This document shows positions 1 to 33,078 of a DNA stretch of 64,000 bases, in pieces. Numbering within the stretch: position 1 is the stretch's first letter; the number at the start of each line of letters is the position of its first letter. Below the pieces are notes generated by a model, which was not told the DNA's origin, ran no database searches, and saw only the letters and a list, made by a program, of their open reading frames with translations. This stretch comes from Patagioenas fasciata (taxonomy: Eukaryota > Chordata > Aves > Columbiformes > Columbidae): assembly GCF_037038585.1 (NCBI RefSeq), contig NC_092560.1:57800049-57864048 (forward strand), written 5' to 3'. The position numbers and the translations under genes are program-made.

Positions 1-301
1 GGAACAAGTTTTCTTACAGCTAAAAACTCAGACTTTTGAGTTCTGAAAGGGTTTTTATATATATATATATATAAACAAAATTATCCCATCAGTATAGCTT
101 TGCTTATTTCTAAAAGAACACTAGTCAGTTTACACAGAAATATTCCCATTCACTCTAACTTGTGATTTTGTGAAGGAATGACAAAAATATAATCCATGAA
201 GTAAAAATTAGTGTAAAACTTTGGTATTCTATAATTACAGGGTTAGAAATCACATCTAACTATATCAGGAAAAAACAAAACAAAACAAAACATTTCATTA
301 C
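1..301 (-). other. SETD9 intron 2 (partial)
   Basis: Intronic sequence running off the left edge. It contains a (TA)n run at about 56-73 and a short CAAAA-type run at about 271-292. No exon is seen. Confidence 0.85.
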
Positions 302-666
302 CAGGATACATAGATACAACTGTCCCTTTTGGTACAAAACCTTTGGTAACAAAAACTCCAGTTCCAGCAGACACCAGCGAACTTCGGTCTCGAGTGATAC
401 TGAACCCTAATGTATTAAACAGAACCTCCTCTGGACTAAACACATGTTGACTCTGATGATTACATGACTTTACTTTTGATCTCTTCTGCTCAACAGTCAG
501 TAACTCCAGATATTTACATCTGATGTCTGGAAGTAAGGCCAAAATATGTGCTTGTCTACTGAAGTCATTTATGAACAGGGCTTTAAATATTTTCAGTAGT
601 GTTTCAAAGACATCTTCATCAGAGATAATTTTGTCTTGAGAACTTTCAGGAACATATCGGAGGGTC
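302..666 (-). CDS. SETD9: SETD9 coding exon 2
   Basis: 365 nt: 1 nt completing Arg, 121 codons, and 1 nt of a split Gly. The acceptor is a T-rich tract ending in TTTACAG and the donor is G|GTAATG. It encodes a helical N-terminal part (DEDVFETLLKIFKALFINDF) and the start of the SET fold (GTGVFVTKGFVPKGTVVSMYP). No frameshift or stop. Confidence 0.93.
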
Positions 667-1473
667 CTGTAAAGAAAAAAATAATATCTTAAGATTACAT
701 TTTTCCTAACTAAAATACAAAAGAGAGATTTTACAACAGCAAGTTATATGCACTGTTGTTTCAAACAAACTCTAAAGAACAACCTTTCATATCTGTCTTA
801 CTATAAAACCATTACTTGGTGTATTTACATCAAGGCAAGCAGGTTAAACCCCACTAAGCTCTTGGCAACAAATATATTTAAAGTCAAATATATGGCATTA
901 TAGAAGTTTATGAAAAATCTATAGTTCATTACACTTTGAAAGGGCTGAGGATAAATACTATGCTGACTAGGGAGATTCAAATTTATGCTACTTAAAACGT
1001 CATATTTAAATCCAAGCACCACTTTTACCTTTAAAAAGAGCAAAGGCATCTTGCAAAAAGCAAACAAACACAAACGAACCTATCTATCTAGTTTTAACGC
1101 TTAGGAGTATCAAGGTAAATTTGAGTTTTCCACCAACGAAGTGACATACAAGACTGAAACACCTCCCCGCGACAAACCCGGGCCAGCCCCTGTGGCGCCC
1201 CGGCCGCTCCCGAGTCGGGGTCTCGGCCCTGGAGAGAGTTCTCGCCCCGCGCCGGAAAACCCTGCGAGAAACACGTCAGGCGGCACTGGCTGCCGACGCC
1301 TCACTACGCCGCAGGGCAGAAAGGACTGTGCGGCGGACCCCTCCCAGACGGCCTCACCGCTGCCCAGGGCCTGCCCCTCCGCCTCACCTGCGCTTGCGGC
1401 GGAGGTTGAGGGCCAGCCAGGGCACGAAGCGGTACTTGTACGCGTCCCACCGCCGCCGCAAGGCGCCCAACAT
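302..1473 (-). CDS. SETD9: SETD9, SET-domain protein (5' part only, coding exons 1-2)
   Basis: Two exons on the minus strand join in frame, AG|G, to give an N-terminal segment of about 150 residues. Exon 1 reads MLGALRRRWDAYKYRFVPW and exon 2 continues with TLRYVPE and later VFVTKGFVPKGTVVSMYPG. This matches the SETD9 (C5orf35) N-terminus and the start of its SET domain as I remember the human protein. The later SET motifs lie left of the window, so catalytic residues cannot be checked. SET-domain proteins are typically lysine methyltransferases, but the substrate of SETD9 is poorly known. The ATG at 1473-1471 has a strong context (GCCGCC just before it) and lies in a CpG island. The gene lies downstream of MAP3K1 in the same direction, as in human. 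Incomplete only because of the window edge. Confidence 0.93.
667..1387 (-). other. SETD9 intron 1
   Basis: 721 bp GT-AG intron. The part near exon 1 still belongs to the CpG island; the rest is AT-rich. I see no repeat or exon in it. Confidence 0.9.
1388..1473 (-). CDS. SETD9: SETD9 coding exon 1
   Basis: 86 nt: 28 codons plus AG of a split Arg codon, then a GTGAGG donor (GT at 1387-1386). The product is basic and aromatic, with YKYRFVPWLALNL as the recognisable core. The exon is very GC-rich, as its CpG island setting predicts. Confidence 0.92.
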
Positions 1474-1479
1474 GGCGGC
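1469..1479 (+). promoter_or_regulatory. YY1-type motif overlapping the SETD9 start codon
   Basis: AACATGGCGGC matches the AAnATGGCGGC YY1 consensus exactly on the plus strand, antisense to SETD9. YY1 sites just downstream of transcription starts are typical of CpG-island promoters. Confidence 0.55.
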
Positions 1480-1590
1480 GGCCGCCCGGCGCCCCTTCCT
1501 CCCCGCTGCCTTCTCTCCAGCGGCGCCCGCGCCACCGGCCCAGCCAGTCTCCGCTCCGGACGCGCGGCCGTATTTGCGTACGGAACTGCC

Positions 1591-1595
1591 ATTGG
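1591..1595 (-). promoter_or_regulatory. CCAAT box upstream of SETD9
   Basis: ATTGG on plus, CCAAT on the sense strand, about 120 bp upstream of the ATG and inside the CpG island. Its position fits an NF-Y site in a CpG-island promoter. Confidence 0.5.
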
Positions 1596-1740
1596 CCGGT
1601 GGGGGTGGGGGTGGGGGACGAGTAGAGCCTGGGGCGCGGAGGGCCGGCTGGGCTCGGGGTCCCGCCGCTGCGGGCGGCGCCTGAGCCTGTGGGTTGAGGC
1701 CCGGCTGCGCGCGGTGCGCCTCACGCCACGCGTGAGGTTA

Positions 1741-4089
1741 AACATCACCTGAAAATGTACATTATTCGTGTTCCTAAGTAGCAGACGCCAACTTAACGTA
1801 CCATTGCTGTGCGCCTAACATGCATAAAGGTATAATCACCATCCAACTTTTCCAACATATGTTCTTAATTTTTTAAAAATGGATTTTAAAAATCACGATT
1901 GTCATCAGTAAAAGTTGTAGAAAAAGTGTATGTATATTAAACCAAAATAAACCAAAGCACGTGTGAGCCCCCAGACCTGACAGTGCTGAAGGGGCTTCCC
2001 CAGGCTCAGCAGGTGCCTGAGGCGACATCTTGTCTGTCTAGGGAAATACAGACAGATGGACAGACAGGCAGATGGACCAGTCCTGCTTGACCTGCAGCTG
2101 GGCAGAGAGCAGCTTCACACAGCTGAGGAGAGGAGGCAGCTTGCAAACAACAGGATATGTTGCTCATCAATGAAATCGGACTGAAGTGGAGCTGGAAGTT
2201 GCTGTTGTTTGGTGTCTGACAGCACACAAAGAGCTGGTCAGCCATAGGTAGGGTAAAGGCAGGGTGTGTTTGCAATGAAAAAAGGGAGAGCTGCAGGCAC
2301 TGGAAAACTCATGTGACTACTTACATATGTAAATACACACGTATCTCTCTAAATAATGTTGCATGCCCCTTCTGTGTCTGTTAAACACTCTAAAATGGCA
2401 AGATCTGAGACGAGAAGGAGACGGAAATATTATCTAGAAGCAGTAGTTGAACTCCGTCTCCTTGGTAATTCTCCATCAAGGAACAATCCCAGCACTATCA
2501 GATCACCTTTTCAAAACTATCCTGTGCCAGCCTCTACTGGGGCTGAAGACTGTTAGTGCCTCAGACGATCCACCTCATCAAAGGAACAGATCAATAGCCC
2601 TGAGCTGATACCTCTTACATTTCTGCCCACACTTCTGACTAGTGCTTGGCCCTGGTGACCAGGAGACATGAGTTGTGCTTTATATTATCATAAGTGACTG
2701 AAGCTTGAAAAATCCAGCCCGCTCAGTTTGCAGCGCTTAGAGCAAACCTAACAAGCCAGGGGAGGGATATATTACAAATGGTGAGCATCTATTGAGCATC
2801 TATGACTTGAGTGCATGTGGGGTGGTACCACATTCTACCATGGTCTGTAAAATGAACAACAACAATCTGGTGAAGAATAGCTCAGCAATTGATCTTCAAA
2901 AATTAACAAAGGCTCTCATTCTTTACAAGTCACTCAGTTAAGAGATACCAACACAAGGGTAATTTTATCTCCTTTCTCACTGCTCTCCCTTCTCTGCTTG
3001 GGAGGGTATCTGCTTCTGTAAAACTTGTTTCTTTGGAGGTTGCTCCTTATCTGCAGTTTTAGTTAAAATCTGCCAATTAAGCCAAAAGTTATTGGGAAAA
3101 TAAGACAGCACAGCATATATATTTCTCATAAAACCAAAAAATAGTTTTTCTGCCAGTTGGTGAAAGCAGGTGATCTCTGATATCCTTTGTTCCTAAAAGG
3201 AAACAATCACACAGTAAGACTCAGGAGTTCTAGAGTAAATCAAATAATGAAAGATATATTACACTCAATTTATTTTTTATTTAATCCTTGTAATGTATTT
3301 TGCTTTTTGACATTCCAGTTAGTACATTTTTCTGATTTTAAAAATAAAATATTAGAATTTATCTGAAGACTTCTGCTACCAATTTTTGCTAGTGATTTCT
3401 GTGTTCACCTCTATTTGCAGAAAGTCACATAAGTAATGGAAGCTACAAGGAGAGCAATCCTTCAAAATGTACAATTTAGTGGTCACAAAAAAGGCTACAA
3501 GACACTTGAATTTTCATCTGTATAAAAACTGATTAATTTTAAAAATATCAAAAAAGTCAGGAGAGGGACAAGAAACTGTGACAAGCCCTAGCTTTGCAAT
3601 GCATGTTCAGATTGCCTGAATAAGGAAAGGCTTGTGCTGTCTGCTTAAATCACAAACAACAGAATAGCAGATTTAACTTCCAAGATACACCTCAATGGCT
3701 GCAGAACCAATCTAACCAAATCAACTTGCCTGCCTTGGTAATTAATAGTTACATTTACAGTAATGCACAATTTAGACATCTAATGTTTGATCTAAGGGCA
3801 TAAGGCAAGTGCAGTTCATAGACACTGTGCTGTTGTAAGAAAAGTTCCCACTGTTATAAGACATTAAAACAAAAGTGTTTGTTGCTGCCTTTCATCTAAG
3901 CATTCTTCATGGATGCACCTAAGATACACATAGACCAGCCTATACTCATTCATATGTGTAATTTAATATTAGAAACTAAGTCTTGATATAAAGTGTTACA
4001 TATGAAATTGTGTATAAACAATGTAGTGTACCTGAAGTATTTTATTTGCATCAGTAAATCAAACATGTTCAAGTTGCAATAAGCAGAGG
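1741..4089. other. Intergenic spacer between MAP3K1 and SETD9
   Basis: AT-rich sequence without a recognisable gene. A short imperfect CAGA/TCTG-rich stretch is at about 2028-2078. Two AATAAA on the minus strand at about 3268-3281 could serve a longer MAP3K1 3' end. No RNA gene or interspersed repeat was recognised. Confidence 0.6.
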
Positions 4090-4109
4090 ACAACATTTGT
4101 TCAAAAGCT

Positions 4110-4115
4110 TTTATT
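4110..4115 (-). terminator. Candidate distal poly(A) signal of MAP3K1
   Basis: AATAAA on the minus strand, followed by T/G-rich sequence (for example AATGTTGTCC and later TGTTTG), as expected downstream of a cleavage site. No RNA evidence is available here. Confidence 0.5.
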
Positions 4116-4436
4116 TACTATAAAGACAAAACCCACCAAAAATAGGTACAAATTATACTATATAAAATTGGTTCAATGGGGTAAAAACTTTTAATTAAAA
4201 TATCTTGATATATTTAAAATAACAAAGGATACAATGAAGCCAAATTTCTTAACCCAGAGATTTCTGCAAAATTTGCTTGCACAGTAAGGTGCTAATAGAA
4301 GTTAGCCCTTAAGCCCTGGAAGTCTTAGGAATCAATCACATAGCAAATATAATTTCATTGTGAAAGTGAACTTTGGTAGAAGAAACTCTATAGGACACCT
4401 GAGGTAGTAGAAACTGGAATAAACAGCAGTAGACGT

Positions 4437-4444
4437 TATTTACA
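4437..4444 (-). promoter_or_regulatory. Pumilio response element in the MAP3K1 3' UTR
   Basis: TGTAAATA on the sense strand matches UGUANAUA exactly. It counts only if the 3' UTR reaches the distal poly(A) signal. Confidence 0.4.
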
Positions 4445-5840
4445 ACTTAAGTACCAAATAACATTAAGAACACAAAAAAATAATTACACAATACAATTTT
4501 CAGTCCAGCTTTGATCCAAAGAAAATAAGAATATTACATCACATCTGCATTTTAAAAACACCACAATTACCAGCAAGCCGAGGGAAATGCAAACAAACTC
4601 AAACAAATGCATTTGGACATCTAGAGGCAGTTTGAGTTTGAAATGTGGTAGGCATGGTGATCTACAAAGTAATACTGATTAGCTGAGGTTCATCAGTTTA
4701 TACAGTTTACATTACTGCCAGAAATAGTGTTTATCTGACAAATGATCTTCCAGTACACAAATTGGCAAGAGTGCATCCTTTAAAGCTTGCACATAGAAAG
4801 ACTTGGAAACAATCTTATTAGAATGAGAAATTCTAAAGTGGTAAAAAAAAAAAAAAAGTCAAGTACAAAACAGTTAGAGCTACCAAACTTCACATTTCGG
4901 TATTATCTTTTTAACTCTTCAAAATCTGCCAGTCTTCCAAAACAAAGGAATGTAAAATTTCCAAAAGAAACATATTCACAACTAATGACACTGCTTTTTT
5001 TTTTTTAATTAGTATGAGCAATATCATTCCTGTAAACTTATCTTTAAAATGTTTTATTTCCAATTTGTATTGTACATTTTTAATGTACTATAGCTTATTT
5101 GGTTTCTCCTGAGTCTTTGAAAATAACCAATTCTATTTCAGACCAACAATCCAACTGGCTTCTGAAGAGTTAAAACATGAACAGTATTTTTTTTCCAAAT
5201 GGATTAAACACAATCAGTATTTGATTTAAAAAGATCCCCATTTTTAAAAAAGCAAAAGAAAAGCTGCCATTTTCCTTCAGAATTACATGCATCAGCATCT
5301 AAAAACCTGCCTTTAAAATAATTTTAAAAACCTGTTTAAAAAAAAACACACACCTGCTAAAAACACAAGTTTTGCACTAAAGGTGAAGCTTTACTTCACA
5401 TTTTACTTTATCTTGCTTTTCAAGTCCAAGTTCGTCTCTTATTAAAATAAATACCTTTCTTATGGTAATATTTTTAACATTTTCAAATTAAATTATCACT
5501 AATGGCTACAGTAAATAGATGATGTATGGCAGAAGGAAAACAGCAGGTAAAACTTGTTATCAGTAGAGATTGTGACCTCAGTTTTGTTACACAAGCAATG
5601 AGATTTGCTTATAGGTGGCACCTGCTCCCACTGACAAAGTCTCCCATAAAGTTTAATGGGAGCTGGGTTTAGGGCCTTTCACATGAAACTTCTCTACATG
5701 ATTTGCCAGAAGAAATTGCTATATGAAAAGAAGGCTCAACAACTTTTAGCATGATTCAGACTAAGTTGTTTTATGCAGAACAATATATTTTTTCTGTTTT
5801 ATAATATAATAATACAATATAATAACCTATACTATCAGAG

Positions 5841-5864
5841 CCTTCAACACTGCTCTGTTGAAGG
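5841..5864 (-). other. Perfect hairpin in the MAP3K1 3' UTR
   Basis: CCTTCAACA and its exact reverse complement TGTTGAAGG flank a 6-nt loop. On the mRNA the loop is GAGCAG. Confidence 0.7.
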
Positions 5865-5869
5865 TGGCA

Positions 5870-5875
5870 TTTATT
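5870..5875 (-). terminator. Candidate proximal poly(A) signal of MAP3K1
   Basis: AATAAA on the minus strand about 770 nt after the stop codon. A 9-bp stem-loop begins 5 nt further downstream (5864-5841). Use would give a short 3' UTR of about 0.8 kb. Confidence 0.4.
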
Positions 5876-6639
5876 ACAGATCTCCAGAAAATCTGTTTTA
5901 AAAACTATCGTGTCAGCAAGATGTTCCATGACACAGTTTGCATCTTTTTCTAAAGACTATTTAAAAATATCCCCATTTTTTCCCTGAAAGTTGAAAATAC
6001 AATGAAAACAAACTTTAATTTCAAAAGAAATTACACAGCCAGCAGCAAATGGGCAGGGAACCACAAATGCTTGCTCTTGCTTTAAGGAAGGCAAAATGCT
6101 TTTGTAAAGTATCCGTCAACATTTGGATTTGTTACTCAGAGAACTCCGTATGATTAAAAGGGACAGATACAGAACTTCCTTTTAACCAGTGCTGAAAACT
6201 GACTAATCGCAGAACCCTCTGCTTACATTTACACGATGTGAAATGGAACAGTGATTGCTATATTAAAACAGATCCTGAGCCTCTCAGCTGCTAATACTGC
6301 TGAAAAAGTGCTCCAAATAAAATAAAAATCACTTATCTGCTAAATAATTGTGCAGATTAAGGAAAAATGCTTTTGTGTTCACATAAAGCCAGCTGTTTGA
6401 AAAGGCACAGTTTACAAATTTCTGCACAAGTTGTGAAATGTTGCATACTGAGCTTAGGTAAAGATCTCGATTTGTAAATCACATGCTTAGGTAAGGTTCT
6501 CTCTTGGCCTTAGGTCTTTGATGTATCTGTCATTAAGGCCAGCAGAATAATACAACGTGCTGTGCTTAACTGCACCGCAAAACAGTTATCGTGTATTCAG
6601 TAGCATCTTCTTCAGTATACCAGCCTTATATGTAAGTAG

Positions 6640-28166
<21,527 letters not shown>

Positions 28167-28717
28167 TCATAAATACAATATAGTCACAAACACAATTATT
28201 TTTAGTTAAAGTGTAATACCACAGCATTATTCAACTTCGTGCCACCCTCTTCAGCTCCTTCTTACAACCCAGCTGCTAAAACATTACTTCCAATTGACTG
28301 CAGCAAGCCTTTTAAGAGTTACAACTAATTTGCTAATCTGCCATTTGGAGCAGACCTGTTCTGAGGGCTAGTTCTTTAAAATATGTGTACTGCCTGTAAG
28401 ACTGGGCACCCAGTAAAAAGCAAAGACTTGGCAAATATCGAACTGATACAAAAATCACCTATGTGTTATGTCATTCACCAAAAGTTCCACAGTGCTGTGA
28501 TGGTTCATATATACCTCGGCAGTCTAAAGCTTGCAATCTCTACTTTAAAACTATTTAGAAAATTAATATGAATTAATATAAAAAATCTTCCATCTTCACA
28601 AGATGCACAAACATGAAACCATGTATGCAGTGCCTCTCCCTATATATGAATTCTTCCTTAAAAAGGAGGACTTGTCAACTAATACACATTAAGTATGATC
28701 ACACTAGACACCGAAGC

Positions 28718-28753
28718 CATGAAAGTAAGGCTAGTCATGAGAGTAAGGCTAGT
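28718..28753. repeat. 18-bp tandem duplication
   Basis: Two adjacent copies of CATGAAAGTAAGGCTAGT, differing at one base (A/G at the sixth position). Confidence 0.85.
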
Positions 28754-31700
28754 CACCTTCACAGTTGTTTTCTGAGTGACTGATGATGCAAAAGCTCTTC
28801 AAGTCAGCTACAATTACAGCAATATTCATAGCAAGTTCATATCTGTAAAATGAAAGTGTAATCCATCTGGGTTTGTACTTTTTTCATTTTTAACCTACAG
28901 CAAAGTAGTTGCTTGTGATTGCTGGCAACAACGAAAAAGCAAAAGATACTGTCTGACACTGAAAAACAAATAGGAACAGTCTGGTAGATTTCCTGATTCT
29001 GTTGAGCTACCTGCTAAACCACCAAGAAAACCACATTCTTAAGCAGCAGTACATGATCTCCACCCATCTTCTTCAAGTTAGCCGCCTTTAAAAATAAGCA
29101 AGCTTGATCAAGCCAGTTCTCAGAATGAAGTTTTATTAACAAAAACAAATATACAAATCACAACTTAAAGTGGAAGATAAGGCTATGCAATAATTTATTT
29201 ACAGCCACTGCTTTCGTGCATGCAGTCTTCAGCTTCTGAAACATTTAGCTATGCAGTTAAAGCTGTATTTATGTACTGTATGATGACCTACAATATATTC
29301 CCTATAATATTAATTGCATTAAGATAATGTTAAAATTACAATTTCTATCTTCATCAGCAATGTATTATTAAGGTTGATTCATCACAAATCCCTGCTTAGA
29401 AAAATGAGAAGTTTCCACTGGTAAGAAGGGGTTCTGTTATTTTTTTTTCTCTCTTTGTAGAGACAAAGGAAACAAAATATTCTGAGGCAGGAAATAACTC
29501 TTCCTGTTCAGTGCTGAAACGTAATAAGCAGATGGATATTGTAAACAAAATGTATTTTCTTTCAAGCAACATCTAAACCTACTGTTAATAACCAATTTTA
29601 GACACTGAGAACTGTGTCTAGCAATTAAAGACTTAAAAAATGTTTATAAATCAAAACACAATCCACCTAAGAATGAATATTTTTGCAGAGGTTAAGTAAT
29701 AATGCTTCACTTCAAAACTAATACCCATGACATAAAAATATTTTTATCCCAGCACTGAATTCCACACTATTGTTTTCTAAAAAAAGAGAGAACAAAACTA
29801 GTGACAGTTCATTTAAAAAAAAAAAAAAAAAAAATAGCAGCAGGTAGATTCCAAATGGAGGATGTGCCTAAAAGTTTAAAATAGGGGAGAACCTGCTGTG
29901 TAAAAAGGCTCAACTTTACATTTCTTCCTCAGTCAAAAAAAATACCAGTTCAAAGACAAATCTTTGAGTAACAACAGTACAGCTCTGAAATAATATAGGT
30001 ACAAGTTAAACATAGTTACCCTGTTTTTTCTATCAGTTATTCCATGGCATGAACCATCTCAGTTGCATGAATACATTGTATACAAGACAGAAAACACTAT
30101 GCCAGCAGTGAAAGAATGACACAGTAATTCATTTGTTCTTATAACCATGATTAACTTCCCAAGTGATATAAAAAAAGGCTTTTAGAGGCCCTTGGACTTG
30201 AATTCATGAACAATGTAATACAACAGTGGAGGCTTCACAATCTGTGCTTGTTCTCTACAAAGCAGAAGCAACTATCTTCCTCTCATGTGACAGCTTAACC
30301 GATCCACTCTCGCCCGCACAAAGAACTCTTGTGCTTTCCCTCCACGCAGGTGGGAAAGACCAACTGAGTCTGAAAGCTTTTGCTCAGCACACCATGGTTA
30401 TCTTCTTGCAAAATTTAAGTATTATGTGTATTTTTATAGAACACAGCATCTGAAGTGCTCAAGAAAACTTCATATTTTAACTCACACTTAGCTAAAATAT
30501 TTATTAAAAATTCCTATACTGGTGGGCTGGTGGAACAATATTTTTCCTGTGACTGCACAGACCTCCTGAATACTGCAGACACCCTCATTTTGTAGCCCTC
30601 ATACCTGCCAGATTTTAAATAATTATTTTTTTAATCTAAAGCAAATCTCACCTATTCCAGGCAAGCTGCAGTTTTCCTACATGACAATGGTTGCTACTCT
30701 CTGTATCACTGTACCTCAGGCACAAAATAAAAACAATAAATCCCAAGCATACTCCACAAAGGACTTGATCCTGCAGGGTACAGAGCAGTCCTATTTACGA
30801 GTCAAGGTGACTATGTCCTTAAGTGATGCTTTACTTGAAGCAGCAGTGACAGGGCAGGGGAAGCTTAGGGTCAGGGTGAAAAACAAACCTCAGAACACGC
30901 TACCTTGGACCAGGGAGTCTGATATTTTGCAGCAGCCCACCCTTCTGCTTCACCAGGAAGCAAGGATTTTGCTTTTAAATGTTTCAGCTTTTCATGAATC
31001 AAGCAAAGAAGATACAAGGCTTTTTTCCAGATAAATTTTAACTTTTAAACTTTATCCCCCACAATTCTTCTCCACCTCACTCCCCCCGACAGCATTAAGG
31101 ATCTTTTAAATTAACATCTTGTGCAGTGAAGACAAAATGTCCTTTGTTTCTCTGTCTTAATTTTGAGGACTTGCAAACAGCAATTGAACAGTTAGATTAT
31201 TAACAACTTGTTCCCTAGTTACTTAGCAAACTTCTGTGAAATGCACAAGCAAGAGTCACCTCTGAATAGCTCAGTGAATTTAAAACTAATTCTCTGCAAG
31301 CATTTTTCTTACAAAGACCTTATAATAGTATATGAAAGCTGAATTTTAGCTCCAATTCATTTTCCTGTGCTTCTCAACGTTTTGAAACAGTTACATGTCC
31401 TGGCTTCTCTGCTATCTTATTGGGCAAACAGCTCTACCCAATAACCATGCTGCACCTGATTTTATAAACAGCAGGAAAACAGGAAAAAGGCAAGTTCTGA
31501 AATAGCAAAGAGCCAATTCACCAAGAAAATGGAAGCTCTGTCTCCTATATCCACAAATACCCAATCATAAGAAAGAACAATCAGCGCATTTAACAACAGG
31601 TTGTGAGGAGAAGAACCTGAGGTTTGATGGAAAAGCACTGAATGGGGAAGAATGAATATGGGAGAAATTACATATTTTGCTCAGTGCAAATGCTACACGG

Positions 31701-32404
31701 TGACAACCAATACCAGGGACAAGCTTAGGAGAGATGTATAAAACTCATTTTGTGGACCTTAAACAAGAATTAAGAATATGAGGACTCAGCTAACTGCAAC
31801 CCAACCCTCAATGGGTCCAGAGAACACTGGGCTAGTTGGCTGGTCTGCAGGTACTCTAGGAGGAGCACTCAATGTGGGGAACAAGGACAAAAAGAGTTAG
31901 CCATTCCCCAAAATGAGGTCAGCTACTAGTGTTTTAGATATCTTCTTGCCACTAACAGTTCCAGTACTGCTCACACTTTCGCTTTTGCCATTAAGTACTT
32001 TTAATGGTATCAAGATCAGCAAAAACCAAAACCAAACCAACTAGCCAACAAAATCAGATCAAGATGGGCAAGGCCTGCTTTATCCTCTTACCAGTCTCCC
32101 ATTCCTTCTCTTCCTGAGCCACAGCTCCTGGCACCTATCATCTAACCATTTGTGTTCATCCCAACAAAGCAAAAGATCAGCTATGACACATTCTAGTAAA
32201 ATGAAAAATTTGACAGTGAACTTCCTTAAACTAGTACTAAATGGCAGCAACTGCCACTTAAAGACAGCATTAAACATACTACCTCATAGAGACTAATGAA
32301 TTTGGCTTCCTAAAATAGTTACAGGGATTTTAGCCAAATGTTGTAAGTGTGAAATTAAGTTCTATGCTTCTGTTAGAGTGCCTGACAAACACAAAAGGGA
32401 AAAC

Positions 32405-32815
32405 AATAAATCATATTTCATTCAGGCTGAGAGCATTTGGGTTGTTCAGCCTGAAGAAGAGAAGGCTACAGTGAGACCTTATTGTGGCCTTTCAGTACTG
32501 AAAAGGGGTCTATAAGAAAGGTGGGGACAGACTTTTTAGCAGGGCCTGATACAATCAGACGATGGGTAATGTTTTTAAACTACAGGAGGGGAGATACAGG
32601 CTAGACACGAGGAAAAGAATTTTTACAATGAGGGTGGTGAAACACTGGCACAGGTTGCCCAGAGAGGTGGTAGATGCCCCATCCCTGGGGACATTCAAGG
32701 CCAGGCTGGACAGGGCTCTGAGCAACCTGACCTAGTTGCAGATGTCCCTGCTCATTGCAGGGGGTTTGGACTAGATGAGCTTTGAAGGTCCCTTCCAACC
32801 CAAACTATTCCATGA
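32405..32815 (+). mobile_element. CR1 LINE, 5'-truncated 3' end
   Basis: About 410 bp starting in the end of the reverse transcriptase frame (TTCAGCCTGAAGAAGAGAAG) and running through GGTTGCCCAGAGAGGTGG to TTGAAGGTCCCTTCCAACCC and the ATTCCATGATTCC tail. It resembles the copy at 7.5 kb closely enough to be a related subfamily, and extends about 60 bp further 5'. Opposite to MAP3K1. Confidence 0.93.
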
Positions 32816-33035
32816 TTCCTTTTTTTCTAGCTGCCTCAGCTTCTCCAATAGCTCTTCATCATCTTCCCTTGAGAATACTCTAGGTGGTCTCTTCATTTGG
32901 CCAACACACCACCCACTGAAGTTCATGAGGAGTATCTATTGAGTAGCACTCAACACCCACTGTTTGCCTTTCACTCACATTAGAAAATTGCTACTTTCTT
33001 ACATCATTTAGATGTATCACTAACAAGCATTCTGC

Positions 33036-33078
33036 ATTATATTATATATATGTATTACATTATATATATATATATATC
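33036..33078. repeat. (TA)n simple repeat
   Basis: Imperfect TA dinucleotide run with its longest uninterrupted part at about 33060-33076. Confidence 0.9.

Larger units (their letters stand above)
1160..1740 (-). promoter_or_regulatory. SETD9: CpG island and likely promoter of SETD9
   Basis: This stretch is GC-rich and dense in CpG, in sharp contrast with the AT-rich flanks. It covers SETD9 coding exon 1 and about 270 bp upstream of the ATG. There is an inverted CCAAT box at 1591-1595 and a GT/GC-box-like run (GGGGGTGGGGGTGGGGG on plus) at about 1600-1617. No TATA box is evident. The transcription start is probably between about 1490 and 1600, but the sequence alone does not fix it. Confidence 0.8.
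4090..6639 (-). other. MAP3K1: MAP3K1 3' UTR (likely extent)
   Basis: From the TAG stop at 6642-6640 down to about 20 nt past an AATAAA at 4115-4110. This gives a 3' UTR of about 2.5 kb, comparable to the long MAP3K1 3' UTR in mammals as I remember it. It contains AATAAA signals at 5875-5870 and 5058-5053 and a Pumilio-type element. A 9-bp perfect stem with a 6-nt loop lies at 5841-5864. There is a pure A run at about 4843-4857 and no interspersed repeat. The distal end is inferred and could be further left. Confidence 0.55.

Noticed and set aside
1110..1752. Long open frames on both strands of the CpG island (up to 212 codons)
   Set aside because: GC-rich sequence lacks stop codons by chance. 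The frames overlap SETD9 exon 1 in wrong frames and look like low-complexity Pro/Arg/Gly text.
30681..31034. 117-codon plus-strand frame
   Set aside because: No recognisable domain, and no support beyond its length.
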